Shown in pieces: positions 1-7,062 of a stretch of 12,071 bases of DNA (its first letter is position 1; each line of letters starts with the position of its first letter). Under the pieces are notes generated by a model. The model saw only the letters and a list, made by a program, of their open reading frames with translations. It did no database searches and was not told the origin of the DNA. The DNA lies in assembly GCA_021806055.1 (NCBI GenBank), contig JAJZYE010000011.1, positions 1-12,071 on the forward strand, read 5' to 3'. The position numbers were made by a program, and so were the translations under genes. The DNA is from Actinomycetes bacterium (GTDB taxonomy: Bacteria; Actinomycetota; Acidimicrobiia; Acidimicrobiales; RAAP-2).

Positions 1-19
1 GCGGGTGTGCCACGGGCCC

Positions 20-41
20 GAGTCCAGACCTCCTTGCGTAA
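20..41 (+). repeat. Left terminal inverted repeat of the IS
   Basis: This 22-bp segment pairs with 2346-2367 as an inverted repeat. 21 of 22 positions match; the only difference is the third base from the outer end. The transposase start codon lies about 100 bp inside, leaving room for a promoter between the repeat and the gene. Confidence 0.85.
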
Positions 42-98
42 GTCATCCGCGTAGTCGCCTGACCAGGGACCATCCACCACTTCGCGCCCGGGATACTC

Positions 99-104
99 CA
101 TAAT
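99..104 (+). promoter_or_regulatory. Candidate -10 box for the transposase gene
   Basis: CATAAT matches the TATAAT consensus at 5 of 6 positions and lies in a locally AT-richer patch 39 bp before the start codon. No convincing -35 element is present at 16-18 bp spacing, so this is only a candidate. Confidence 0.3.
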
Positions 105-143
105 AGATGCAGAGTAATTGTCTGTCTGAAGGGAGCACCCGGG

Positions 144-2324
144 ATGGCGTTGGCGGCAGGGAAACTGGTAGTCATGCAGCCTCTCCCCTTGGTGCCCGTC
201 GGTTCGGTGCCCGTCGCCGACGGGGTCTCGTTGCTCGAGGACGAAGAGGGCGCGGGCACGGTGTTCATCTGGGGCCAGGCGACCTGGACGTGGGACCGCT
301 CGGATCCCGGTGCTCGGCGCCTCGCGGCGGTGCAACTCGTGAACTCAGGTGCAGCGAGCCAGCGCCAGGTCGCCGCGGCCTTCGGGGCGAACGAGACCAC
401 GGTGTGGCGCTGGCGCAGCGACTACCAGGCGGGTGGAGTGGTTGAGCTGCTCCCTTCGCGCAAGGGTCCCAAGCGCGCGTCGAAGCTCACCGAGGAGAAG
501 CGCGCCGAGATCGCCCGGCTGCGTGCGAGCGGGCTGACCAAGCCCGAGGTGGCCGCGCGCACCGGCGTGTCCACCCAGAGCGTGCGACGTGCCACGTTGG
601 CCGTGACCACGGCGCGACCTGACCCCGAGATGGCACCCGCCGACGCCGATAAGTCGAACAACCTCGTCCCACTCAACGCACCAAAGGAGCGCACAGGCGA
701 GCGGGCGGCGGCTCGGCGCGGAATGCTCGCCGAGGCGGCCCCGGTGATCTGTGAGGGCGGGTCACTTCCCTTCGTTGGCTCCCTGGTCATCCTGCCGGCC
801 CTCGCGGCCACCGGGCTCTTGGAGGTGACCGCCTCGCTCTACGGGCTCGGCCGACGCGTCGCAGGGTTCCCGCGCGCCGCCTTCTACGGCCTGCGCTCGA
901 TGGTGCTGTGCGTGGTGTTCTCCTCGCTGCTCGGCGAGCCGCGCGCCGAGGGGCTCACCCGACTCGATCCGGTTGCGATCGGTCGCCTGCTCGGCCTCGA
1001 CCGGGCCCCGGAAGTGTCGCGCCTGCGCTACCGGCTGAGCGAGTTGGCCGACGAGAACAAGAGCGACGAGCTGGTGCTCGGCCTCGCGCGCCGTCACCTC
1101 GAGGTGCACCCCGAAGCGGTCGGTCTCTTCTACGTCGACGGTCACGTGCGCGCCTACCACGGCAAGCACGAAGTGCCCAAGGCCCACGTCGCGCGCATGC
1201 GCATCGCCATGCCCGCCGAGGTCGACACCTGGGTGTGTGACCGCTTCGGCGACGGGCTGCTCGTCTGGCAATCCGCCCCCGGTGCCTCCCTCGTCGGCGA
1301 GCTGCGACTCGTTGTCAATAAGGTCCGCGACCTCGTGGGCCACGACGCGCGTCCGACGATCTGCTTTGACCGGGGAGGCTGGAGCCCTCGTCTCTTCGCC
1401 CAGTTGAACGAGGCGGGCTTTGACGTCCTCACCTATCGCAAGGCGCCGCCCTCTTCCGAGCCGCGAGCCGCGTTCTCCCCCTACCGTTTTGTCGACGAGC
1501 TCGGGCGCACCCACGACTACGTGCTCGCCGATCGCCGCGTGCGCCTGGCCTATGACAACCAGCGCCGACGCTTCTCGTGCCGCCAGATCACCCGCCTCGA
1601 CGAGGCGAGCGGTCACCAGACCCAGATCGTGACGACGCGCCAAGACAGCGACCCCGCGCTGCTCGCCCACGCGATGTTCTCGCGCTGGCGCCAGGAGAAC
1701 TTCTTTCGCTACCAGCGCGCCCACTTTGGCCTGGACGCGCTCGACGCCTACGAGACCCACCCCGACGACCCGACGCGTCTCGTCGCCAACCCGGCCCGGC
1801 GCGACGCCGAGCGAGCAACGCGCCAGGCCCGCCAACGGCTCACTGACGCCGAGGCCAAAGAGGGCAGCGCCTCACTTGAGGGCCGCAGGGCAAACAAGGT
1901 GCTCCAGGCCGCCTTCGCTGACGCGCGTGCCGAGGTCGCCCGCCTCGACGACGTCGCCAAGGCGATCCCGGCCAAGGTGCCCCTCGGTGAGGTGCGACCC
2001 GACGCGGTGCGCCTCGACGTCGAGCGCAAGCGCATCATGGACGCCGTCCGCATGGCCACCTACAACGCCGAGTCGGCCCTCGCACGAATGATCGCTCCGC
2101 ACTACGCACGAGCCGACGACGAAGCTCGGACCTTGCTCCACGAGATCTTCAAGTCACCCGCTGATCTCGAGGTCCGAGGCGACCAGCTGCACGTGCGCAT
2201 CCTTCCCCTCTCGGCCCCTCGTCGCACCAAGGCGATGGCGGCACTGTGTGAGGAACTGACCGCTACTCAGACCCTCTACCCAGGGACCGATCTGACGCTC
2301 GTCTACTCGGTCAGAGAGACGTGA
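144..2324 (+). CDS. DDE-type transposase with tandem N-terminal helix-turn-helix
   Basis: This 726-residue protein would cut and rejoin the ends of the element that carries it. The ATG at 144 follows a good ribosome binding site (AAGGGAG, 129-135) by 8 nt. Residues about 58-92 (SQRQVAAAFGANETTVWRW) and 115-150 (TKPEVAARTGVSTQSVRRA) look like two helix-turn-helix units for end recognition. The likely catalytic core has Asp332 (FYVDGH), Asp409 (CFDRGGW) and Glu518 (WRQENFF), the spacing and sequence context expected of an RNase H-fold DDE transposase related to the IS4/IS1634 type. Residues about 550-615 are charged and Ala/Arg/Glu-rich, and probably form a coiled coil. At 726 residues it is longer than most IS transposases. 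The frame is intact with no missing catalytic residue, so it may be active. The DDE assignment is by motif, and I cannot name the IS family. Confidence 0.87.
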   Translation: MALAAGKLVVMQPLPLVPVGSVPVADGVSLLEDEEGAGTVFIWGQATWTWDRSDPGARRLAAVQLVNSGAASQRQVAAAFGANETTVWRWRSDYQAGGVVELLPSRKGPKRASKLTEEKRAEIARLRASGLTKPEVAARTGVSTQSVRRATLAVTTARPDPEMAPADADKSNNLVPLNAPKERTGERAAARRGMLAEAAPVICEGGSLPFVGSLVILPALAATGLLEVTASLYGLGRRVAGFPRAAFYGLRSMVLCVVFSSLLGEPRAEGLTRLDPVAIGRLLGLDRAPEVSRLRYRLSELADENKSDELVLGLARRHLEVHPEAVGLFYVDGHVRAYHGKHEVPKAHVARMRIAMPAEVDTWVCDRFGDGLLVWQSAPGASLVGELRLVVNKVRDLVGHDARPTICFDRGGWSPRLFAQLNEAGFDVLTYRKAPPSSEPRAAFSPYRFVDELGRTHDYVLADRRVRLAYDNQRRRFSCRQITRLDEASGHQTQIVTTRQDSDPALLAHAMFSRWRQENFFRYQRAHFGLDALDAYETHPDDPTRLVANPARRDAERATRQARQRLTDAEAKEGSASLEGRRANKVLQAAFADARAEVARLDDVAKAIPAKVPLGEVRPDAVRLDVERKRIMDAVRMATYNAESALARMIAPHYARADDEARTLLHEIFKSPADLEVRGDQLHVRILPLSAPRRTKAMAALCEELTATQTLYPGTDLTLVYSVRET

Positions 2325-2345
2325 GGCTCTGCAGCGACTTTGTGA

Positions 2346-2367
2346 TTACGCAAGGAGGTCTGGAGTC
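2346..2367 (-). repeat. Right terminal inverted repeat of the IS
   Basis: This is the inverted partner of bases 20-41 and starts 21 bp after the transposase stop codon. It reads ttacgcaaggaggtctgga on the plus strand before the mismatched tip. With one base skipped, a short tca match continues inward on both sides, so the functional repeat may be slightly longer than 22 bp. Confidence 0.85.
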
Positions 2368-2500
2368 ACCTGGCGGTGACGGCGGTGGCGGCTCTCTCCG
2401 ACACCATCGCCGCGGTAACGCGGTCGTGATGACGACGCGCAAGGTCGCGGGTCGTCCGGTGTTTCAGCTCCTAACCGGCTCACGTTCGAGGCGTCTGGCG

Positions 2501-2517
2501 AACTGGACAGCCCAGTT
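2501..2517 (-). terminator. Possible hairpin downstream of tRNA-Leu
   Basis: A 6-bp perfect stem (aactgg / ccagtt) with a 5-nt loop lies 15 nt beyond the tRNA 3' end in the direction of tRNA transcription. No U-tract follows, so a terminator role is weakly supported. The rest of the gap between the IS and the tRNA (2368-2532) shows no gene. Confidence 0.3.
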
Positions 2518-2532
2518 GCGTGGGCGCTGCTC

Positions 2533-2619
<87 letters not shown>

Positions 2620-2702
2620 GGAACCCGTCCACCATAGTCCAAAGTCCATGAGTGCTCAGCGCCGGTCATAATGTGCACCCGACCAGTACAGTTAGGGATG
2701 CC
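2620..2702. promoter_or_regulatory. Divergent promoter region between tRNA-Leu and fhaA
   Basis: These 83 bp must hold the start signals of both genes. Toward fhaA there are two -10-like hexamers: CATAAT (2667-2672) and TACAGT (2687-2692). The second ends 10 nt before the fhaA start. Toward the tRNA, on the minus strand, TATGGT lies about 16 nt downstream of TGAGCA, a plausible but weak -10/-35 pair. A short dyad, TGAGTGCTCA (2649-2658), sits in the middle. None of these can be confirmed by eye. Confidence 0.4.
2687..2692 (+). promoter_or_regulatory. Candidate -10 box of fhaA (TACAGT)
   Basis: TAnnnT hexamer ending 10 nt before the fhaA ATG. A start site 6-8 nt downstream would give a nearly leaderless mRNA, with the AGGGA at 2694-2698 partly or wholly outside it. 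CATAAT at 2667-2672 is the competing candidate. Confidence 0.35.
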
Positions 2703-3350
2703 ATGGTACTCAAGGGAGTCGAGAATCGCCTCGAGCGACTCTTCGAGCGCGGTTTGACGCGCCCCTTTAAGAGCACGCTACAACCGATCGAGATCGGACA
2801 GCGCATCGTGCGCGAGATTGATCTGACCCGTCGGTTGACCAATCGAGGTCCCATTTCACCCAACGAGGTCAAGGTCTGGCTTAGTGCGCCGGACGCGGAG
2901 CGTTTTCAGGGTTTCCAACGGGCGCTCATCAGTGAGTTGGCGGAGACGGTTCGTCAACACGCGCTCAACGAGGGCTATAACTTCGTCGGGCCCGTGTCCG
3001 TCGAGATCTTCGTCGACGACGACCTGAAGGCGGGTGACGTGGTGGTGCAGGCCGACTTCGTGGGCGGTGACAGCCAGCCTCGGCTGCTGGTGGGCGACGG
3101 GCGCACCTTCGTCGTGGGGGACCACCCCCTGGTGATCGGGCGCAGCCCCGACGTCGACGTCGTGATCAACGATACCGACGTTTCGCGACGTCACGCCGAG
3201 GTCTGGCGCACCACCGAGGGGGTCGCCGTGCGTGATCTGGGCTCGACCAATGGCACCTACGTCAACGGCCATCGCGTGACGGCGGTGTCGCTATCGCCTC
3301 GCGACGATATGACGATCGGCACGCTGCACTTGCGGATTGAGCTCGCTTGA
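2703..3350 (+). CDS. fhaA: FhaA: DUF3662 and FHA domain phosphothreonine-binding protein
   Basis: A cytoplasmic adaptor that binds threonine-phosphorylated proteins in the PknB pathway; in mycobacteria FhaA links the kinase to cell-wall assembly. The 215-residue protein has the typical N-terminus MVLKGVENRLERLFERGLTRPFK..QPIEIGQRIVREID of the DUF3662 domain (about 1-115). A short linker leads to an FHA domain (about 137-213) with the phosphopeptide-binding residues Gly146-Arg147-Ser148, Ser161-Arg-Arg-His164 and Ser181-Thr-Asn-Gly184. I chose the ATG at 2703 because it begins exactly at the family's N-terminus and follows AGGGA by 5 nt; an upstream in-frame ATG at 2652 would add 17 unlike residues. 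It is much shorter than the mycobacterial protein, lacking the long low-complexity linker. It heads the fhaA-fhaB-pstP unit and overlaps fhaB by 4 nt. Confidence 0.93.
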   Translation: MVLKGVENRLERLFERGLTRPFKSTLQPIEIGQRIVREIDLTRRLTNRGPISPNEVKVWLSAPDAERFQGFQRALISELAETVRQHALNEGYNFVGPVSVEIFVDDDLKAGDVVVQADFVGGDSQPRLLVGDGRTFVVGDHPLVIGRSPDVDVVINDTDVSRRHAEVWRTTEGVAVRDLGSTNGTYVNGHRVTAVSLSPRDDMTIGTLHLRIELA

Positions 3351-3802
3351 GCCTGATAGCCGCGACGGTGAACTACGCGGCACTCATTCGGCCGCTGCAG
3401 GTTCTGGTGATGGTGATCGCCCTGCTGTTCTTCGCACGGGTCATGCGCGTGGCCGCCGTCGAGGCTCGGCCGCTGGATCCGGTTCCCAAGGAGCGCCGCC
3501 GGCGCCGCGCCGCGCCGCTCGCCCTCGAGTTCCTCGAACCTGAGGACCGTCGCGGCGAGCGCTTGGAGGTCGCTGTGGCCGCTGTGATCGGGCGCAGCCC
3601 CGACTGTGACGTGAGTCTCGGCGATACCTACCTCTCCTCTCGTCACGCCAGAGTGGCGCTGGACGAAGGGGAGCTGACACTCGAGGACCTGGGCTCGACG
3701 AACGGCACTTACGTGAACGAGCAGATGATCACCGGGAGGGTTCACCTCGAGCGTGGCGACGTCGTCCAGGTTGGCGGCGTGCTGTTCGAGGTGGTCCGTT
3801 GA
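3347..3802 (+). CDS. fhaB: FhaB: membrane-anchored FHA domain protein
   Basis: A phosphothreonine-binding protein partnered with PknB/PstP; the mycobacterial counterpart acts in cell division and growth. The 151 residues comprise a single N-terminal membrane segment (about 13-33, LIRPLQVLVMVIALLFFARVM), a basic linker (48-55, KERRRRRA) and a C-terminal FHA domain (about 72-150). That domain has Gly82-Arg83-Ser84, Ser98-Arg99-His100 and Ser117-Thr-Asn-Gly120, all the usual ligand-contacting positions. The start codon is TTG at 3347, lying across the fhaA stop (TTGA), so translation is probably coupled; there is no later start that keeps the membrane segment. It ends in a second TTGA overlap with pstP. 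The order fhaA-fhaB-pstP is standard in Actinomycetota, which supports the name. Confidence 0.92.
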   Translation: MSLIAATVNYAALIRPLQVLVMVIALLFFARVMRVAAVEARPLDPVPKERRRRRAAPLALEFLEPEDRRGERLEVAVAAVIGRSPDCDVSLGDTYLSSRHARVALDEGELTLEDLGSTNGTYVNEQMITGRVHLERGDVVQVGGVLFEVVR

Positions 3803-5010
3803 CTCGTTGGCGGTACGCGGCGGCCACCGACACCGGCCTCGTCCGTGACCTGAACGAGGACGCGCTGTACGTGGACGACACCCTGGCCGTCGTGGCCGAC
3901 GGCATGGGGGGTCACGCCGCCGGGGAGGTTGCGTCGGACATCGCCGTGCAGGTGGTGCGCGACCAGTTCGCGGAGAACCCCACCGTCGAGGGCCTCTACC
4001 GTGGTATCGAGACCGCTCACCGGATCATCCAGGCGGACGCCCGCGAGAATCCCGACCACTTCGGAATGGGCACCACCGTGATCGTGGTGGGGCTCACCGT
4101 CGACTCCTCGGGGGTGCGCACGCCGACCCTGTTCAACGTCGGTGACTCGCGGGTCTACCAGCTGCGCGACGGGGCCATTCGCCAGCTGAGCGAGGATCAC
4201 AGCGTGGCCGAGGAGTGGGTGCGCATGGGCCGGCTCACCCCTGAGGAAGCCGCGGTACACCCTCGGCGCCACCAGCTCACGCGCACACTGGGGATCGAGG
4301 ACATGCTCGAGATCGACGTGCAGTCGGTGCACGCCACGGCGGGTGATCGGCTCCTGCTCTGCAGCGATGGTCTGTCGAACGAACTCTCGACCGAGTCGCT
4401 GGCCCAACTGGCCAGCTCGCCGGTGCCGCTGGAGGAGGCGGTGCGCCTCCTGGTGGATGGCGCGCGCGCCGCGGGGGGCCACGACAACATCTCGGCGATT
4501 CTGCTCGAGTTCGACGAGGTCGACGAGACCGCCCTACCGATCAAGCGGACGGTGTCGACAACCCCTCGGGGCTCCGAGAGGGCGGTCGACGGGTCCGGAC
4601 GACCTCGTCGGCCACGTCGTGTGACGTGGCGCAGTGTGCTGGCGTTCGTGGTGCTGCTGCTCGTGGCCGGCGCGTTCGTGGGGGTGATGCACTGGTACGC
4701 CTACTCCTCGTACTACCTGGGCGAGGACGGGGGGCGGATCGCGGTCTACCGGGGCCAGCCGCACGGTGTTCTCTGGTTCAAGCCGGTGAAGGTGCGCGAC
4801 ACGACCTATCGGTTCGCGCAGTTGCGCCCCGCCGACCAGGGATTCGTGCGCCAAACCATTGAAGAACCGACGCTGCAGGCTGCCCTGAACTACGCCACGT
4901 ATCTGCACCGTTCGTGGCTCCTCGGCCAGCCGTCGAGCTCGACCACGACCACCACCACGACCACCACGACGACGCCCGGCGCGTCGCCGACGACCACGGC
5001 GGGGGGGTAG
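3799..5010 (+). CDS. pstP: PstP: membrane PP2C-family Ser/Thr protein phosphatase
   Basis: Removes phosphate from PknB and its substrates using two metal ions. Residues 1-240 form the PP2C catalytic domain: RDLNED (16-21), ADGMGGHAAGE (33-43), GMGTT (89-93), FNVGDSRVY (112-120), LCSDG (187-191) and GGHDN (226-230). These include the metal-ligand aspartates Asp34, Asp190 and Asp229. A basic juxtamembrane stretch (RPRRPRRVTWR) precedes one TM helix (about 279-298), and about 105 residues follow outside the cell. The outer part ends in a run of 11 threonines (382-392) and a Pro/Thr tail. The TTG start at 3799 overlaps the fhaB stop by 4 nt. Total length is 403 residues, somewhat shorter than the roughly 500-residue mycobacterial enzyme. 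In many actinobacteria rodA and pbpA follow; here pknB follows directly after 101 bp. Confidence 0.95.
   Translation: MTRWRYAAATDTGLVRDLNEDALYVDDTLAVVADGMGGHAAGEVASDIAVQVVRDQFAENPTVEGLYRGIETAHRIIQADARENPDHFGMGTTVIVVGLTVDSSGVRTPTLFNVGDSRVYQLRDGAIRQLSEDHSVAEEWVRMGRLTPEEAAVHPRRHQLTRTLGIEDMLEIDVQSVHATAGDRLLLCSDGLSNELSTESLAQLASSPVPLEEAVRLLVDGARAAGGHDNISAILLEFDEVDETALPIKRTVSTTPRGSERAVDGSGRPRRPRRVTWRSVLAFVVLLLVAGAFVGVMHWYAYSSYYLGEDGGRIAVYRGQPHGVLWFKPVKVRDTTYRFAQLRPADQGFVRQTIEEPTLQAALNYATYLHRSWLLGQPSSSTTTTTTTTTTTPGASPTTTAGG
4942..4974 (+). repeat. ACC/ACG codon run encoding 11 threonines
   Basis: Eleven consecutive Thr codons (only ACC and ACG) form a trinucleotide tract in the extracellular tail of PstP. 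The codons alternate irregularly, so it is not a perfect microsatellite, but strand slippage could still change its length. Confidence 0.85.
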
Positions 5011-5096
5011 TCGATGATCGCGGGTGGGCGAGGGCGGTGCGCTCGATGGCGCGACGGGACCGACGCGAACGACGGGGTTCACTGGGGGCCAGCACA

Positions 5097-5102
5097 TAGG
5101 CT
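5097..5102 (+). promoter_or_regulatory. Candidate -10 box of pknB (TAGGCT)
   Basis: TAnnnT hexamer ending 9 nt before the pknB ATG, in the 101-bp gap after pstP. It suggests that pknB can be transcribed on its own from a nearly leaderless start. TTCACT (5078-5083) is the only -35-like element nearby and its spacing is poor. Confidence 0.35.
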
Positions 5103-5111
5103 AGGCGTGGT

Positions 5112-7025
5112 ATGGAGCCAGTGAGCGACCCACGCCTCTACTCGAATCGCTACCAGGTCACTCACCTGATAGCACGCGGCGGCATGGCCATGGTGTACCG
5201 CGCGCAGGATGAACTCCTGAGTCGAGCCGTCGCCCTCAAGATCCTCTACCCCGAACTCAGCGCGGACCCCCTCTTCGTCGAACGCTTTCGGCGCGAGGCG
5301 CAGGCCGCGGCCAACCTGTCGCACCCCAACATCGTGCCGGTCTTCGACTGGGGCGAGGACGATGGAACGTACTTCATCGTTATGGAGCTGATCGACGGCA
5401 CCTCGCTGGCGGAGATGCTGCGTGGTGGCCGTACTCTCACCGCGTCGCGCTCGGCGCAGCTGATCGCCCAGGTCGCGGCGGCGCTGGGCTACGCCCATCG
5501 CAGTGGTGTTGTGCACCGCGACGTTAAGCCGGGCAACATCCTCATCACCTCCGATGGTCAGGTCAAGGTGACCGACTTCGGTATCGCCCAGGCGGTGGCC
5601 ACCGAGGACCAGCTGGCCGAGGCCGGGTCGGTGATGGGCACGGCTACCTACTTCTCGCCCGAGCAGGCGGCCGGATCGTCGGTCGACGGTCGCAGTGACG
5701 TGTACTCGCTTGGTGTCGTCCTCTACGAGATGCTGGCGGGCCGTCCGCCCTTCATCGGTGACACTCCCGTCGATGTGGCGGGCCAACACGTCAACGACGT
5801 GGTCCCACCCCCCACGCAGTTCAACGACGCCATACCGCGCGATCTCGAGGCGATCACGATGCAGGCGCTCGCGAAGTGGCCGGATCAGCGGTACCAGAGC
5901 GCGGACGAGTTCCGAGCGGACCTGCTGCGTTTTTCCGAGGGCCAGCCGGTGCACGCGCTCGGGGCGGGACACGACGTGGCATTTCTGGCCGCCGACGCCA
6001 CTCGGGCGGTGTCCACGGTGATGGCTGGTGAGCGGACACTGGCGGTGCCGGTGATGCCGGGGCCACGCACCGACGTCAAGGTCAAGCGTCGGCGGCGCGG
6101 GCGCGCGGGCTGGATCAGTGCGATCGTGCTGGTGGTCCTGGCCGCCGGCGGTGGTGTGGGGTACGCGTACTACGCCTCGCACCGCGTGGTGAAGGTCCTG
6201 GTGCCGAGTCTGTACGGCCAGACGGTGAGCGTCGCGACCCAGACCCTGACCAATGACGGCCTCGTGGTCGGGACGACGGTGTCGGTTATCTCGAACGAGC
6301 CGTCGGGCACGGTGGTCGGCTCCAAGCCCAAGGCCGGCGCGTCCGTGGTCAAGGGTCACGCCGTGACCCTGCAAGTCTCCAAGGGCAAGCCGATCCCCCT
6401 GGTCAGCGTGCCGAACGTGGTCAACATGTCACTCAGTGCGGCCGAGACCCTCCTGGGGCAGAGCAACCTGAACTACCACCTCGAGTACACGACGACGCCG
6501 CCGTTGACGGGGGCTAACCCCAACACGGTTCTCTCCCAGACCCCCATCGCGGGTGCCAAGACCCCGAAAGGGGCCCGCGTGGTTCTCATCGTGTTGAATC
6601 CGACGTCGGCCTTCCCGATGCCGTCGGTGCGCGGCCAGTCCACGGTGCAGGCCGCCTCAACACTCGGTCAGGACGGGTTGACGGTGTCGTCGGCGACGTC
6701 GACGCGATGCTCGAACACCGTCCAGTCGGGCCTGGTGCTGGCCACTATTCCGGCGGCGGGCTCACCGGTGACGCCCAACACCGCAGTGGAGCTGATCACG
6801 TCGTCGGGGTACTGCCAGGTGGTGGTGCCCACGGTGGTGGGCCAGACCCAGAGCGAGGCGAACACCACGCTGAACGAGCAGGGCCTGGTTCTGGGGCAGG
6901 TGACCCAGGCCGATCCGGCGTCGTGCGCCTCGCCGGGCCTCTCGGGCACGATCGCGACCCAGAGCCTCGCGCCCGGGACGTTGGCCCCGTACGACTCGAG
7001 CGTGGACGTCACCGTCTGTCCCTGA
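5112..7025 (+). CDS. pknB: PknB: transmembrane Ser/Thr kinase with four PASTA domains
   Basis: Receptor kinase that senses peptidoglycan fragments or lipid II outside the cell and phosphorylates division and wall-synthesis proteins inside. The kinase domain spans about 14-274: glycine loop ARGGMAMVY (21-29), Lys43, Glu62, HRDVKPGN (135-142), DFG (155-157) and SPEQ (182-185, the usual APE position). Residues about 275-332 are a juxtamembrane linker ending in KVKRRRRGR, and the TM helix is about 333-354. Four PASTA repeats follow, beginning near 358, 427, 500 and 569; the last two each carry two cysteines (533/568 and 605/636). The protein ends right after the fourth repeat. The ATG at 5112 is favoured. 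A GTG at 5121 is possible, and neither has a strong ribosome binding site. There is only one PASTA kinase gene here and no separate pknA. Confidence 0.96.
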   Translation: MEPVSDPRLYSNRYQVTHLIARGGMAMVYRAQDELLSRAVALKILYPELSADPLFVERFRREAQAAANLSHPNIVPVFDWGEDDGTYFIVMELIDGTSLAEMLRGGRTLTASRSAQLIAQVAAALGYAHRSGVVHRDVKPGNILITSDGQVKVTDFGIAQAVATEDQLAEAGSVMGTATYFSPEQAAGSSVDGRSDVYSLGVVLYEMLAGRPPFIGDTPVDVAGQHVNDVVPPPTQFNDAIPRDLEAITMQALAKWPDQRYQSADEFRADLLRFSEGQPVHALGAGHDVAFLAADATRAVSTVMAGERTLAVPVMPGPRTDVKVKRRRRGRAGWISAIVLVVLAAGGGVGYAYYASHRVVKVLVPSLYGQTVSVATQTLTNDGLVVGTTVSVISNEPSGTVVGSKPKAGASVVKGHAVTLQVSKGKPIPLVSVPNVVNMSLSAAETLLGQSNLNYHLEYTTTPPLTGANPNTVLSQTPIAGAKTPKGARVVLIVLNPTSAFPMPSVRGQSTVQAASTLGQDGLTVSSATSTRCSNTVQSGLVLATIPAAGSPVTPNTAVELITSSGYCQVVVPTVVGQTQSEANTTLNEQGLVLGQVTQADPASCASPGLSGTIATQSLAPGTLAPYDSSVDVTVCP

Positions 7026-7048
7026 CCGGCGCGGGCGGGACGATTCGG

Positions 7049-7054
7049 TAACAT
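7049..7054 (+). promoter_or_regulatory. Candidate -10 box of crgA (TAACAT)
   Basis: TAnnnT hexamer ending 8 nt before the crgA ATG, within the 37-bp gap after pknB. Transcription from it would begin at or next to the start codon. No -35 match is seen. crgA could equally be read through from pknB. Confidence 0.38.
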
Positions 7055-7062
7055 CGAGCGTT

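Larger units (their letters stand above)
20..2367 (+). mobile_element. Insertion sequence, apparently complete, family unassigned
   Basis: The two ends are inverted copies of each other: bases 20-41 match the reverse complement of 2346-2367 with a single mismatch, and the inner 19 bp (tccagacctccttgcgtaa) are identical. Between them lies one uninterrupted transposase gene and no passenger gene, the layout of a simple IS of about 2.35 kb. The exact outer boundary could be 2-3 bp further in, because the mismatch is near the tip. I see no direct repeat of the target immediately outside either end. Loss of the duplication, a very short one, or recombination between IS copies could explain that. 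The host sequence interrupted on the left (1-19) is too short to identify. Confidence 0.82.

Noticed and set aside
1-19. Target-site duplication flanking the IS
   Set aside because: I compared the bases outside both inverted repeats for several possible end points and found no matching direct repeat.
191-216. Short tandem repeat (ggtgcccgtcg twice, 15 bp apart)
   Set aside because: It is an in-frame repetition of Val-Pro-Val in the transposase N-terminus and too short to mean more than local duplication.
762-1835. 357-residue open frame on the minus strand
   Set aside because: Lies fully inside the transposase gene on the opposite strand. Its product has no recognisable domain and its composition is that expected from antisense of a GC-rich gene.
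2652-2702. Upstream ATG extending FhaA by 17 residues
   Set aside because: The added residues do not resemble the family, whose conserved N-terminus begins at the ATG at 2703, and they would overlap the candidate promoter.
5079-6374. 431-residue open frame on the minus strand opposite pknB
   Set aside because: Long only because third-position G/C in pknB removes stops on the other strand. The product is His/Arg-rich with no motif, and the sense strand encodes a fully convincing kinase.
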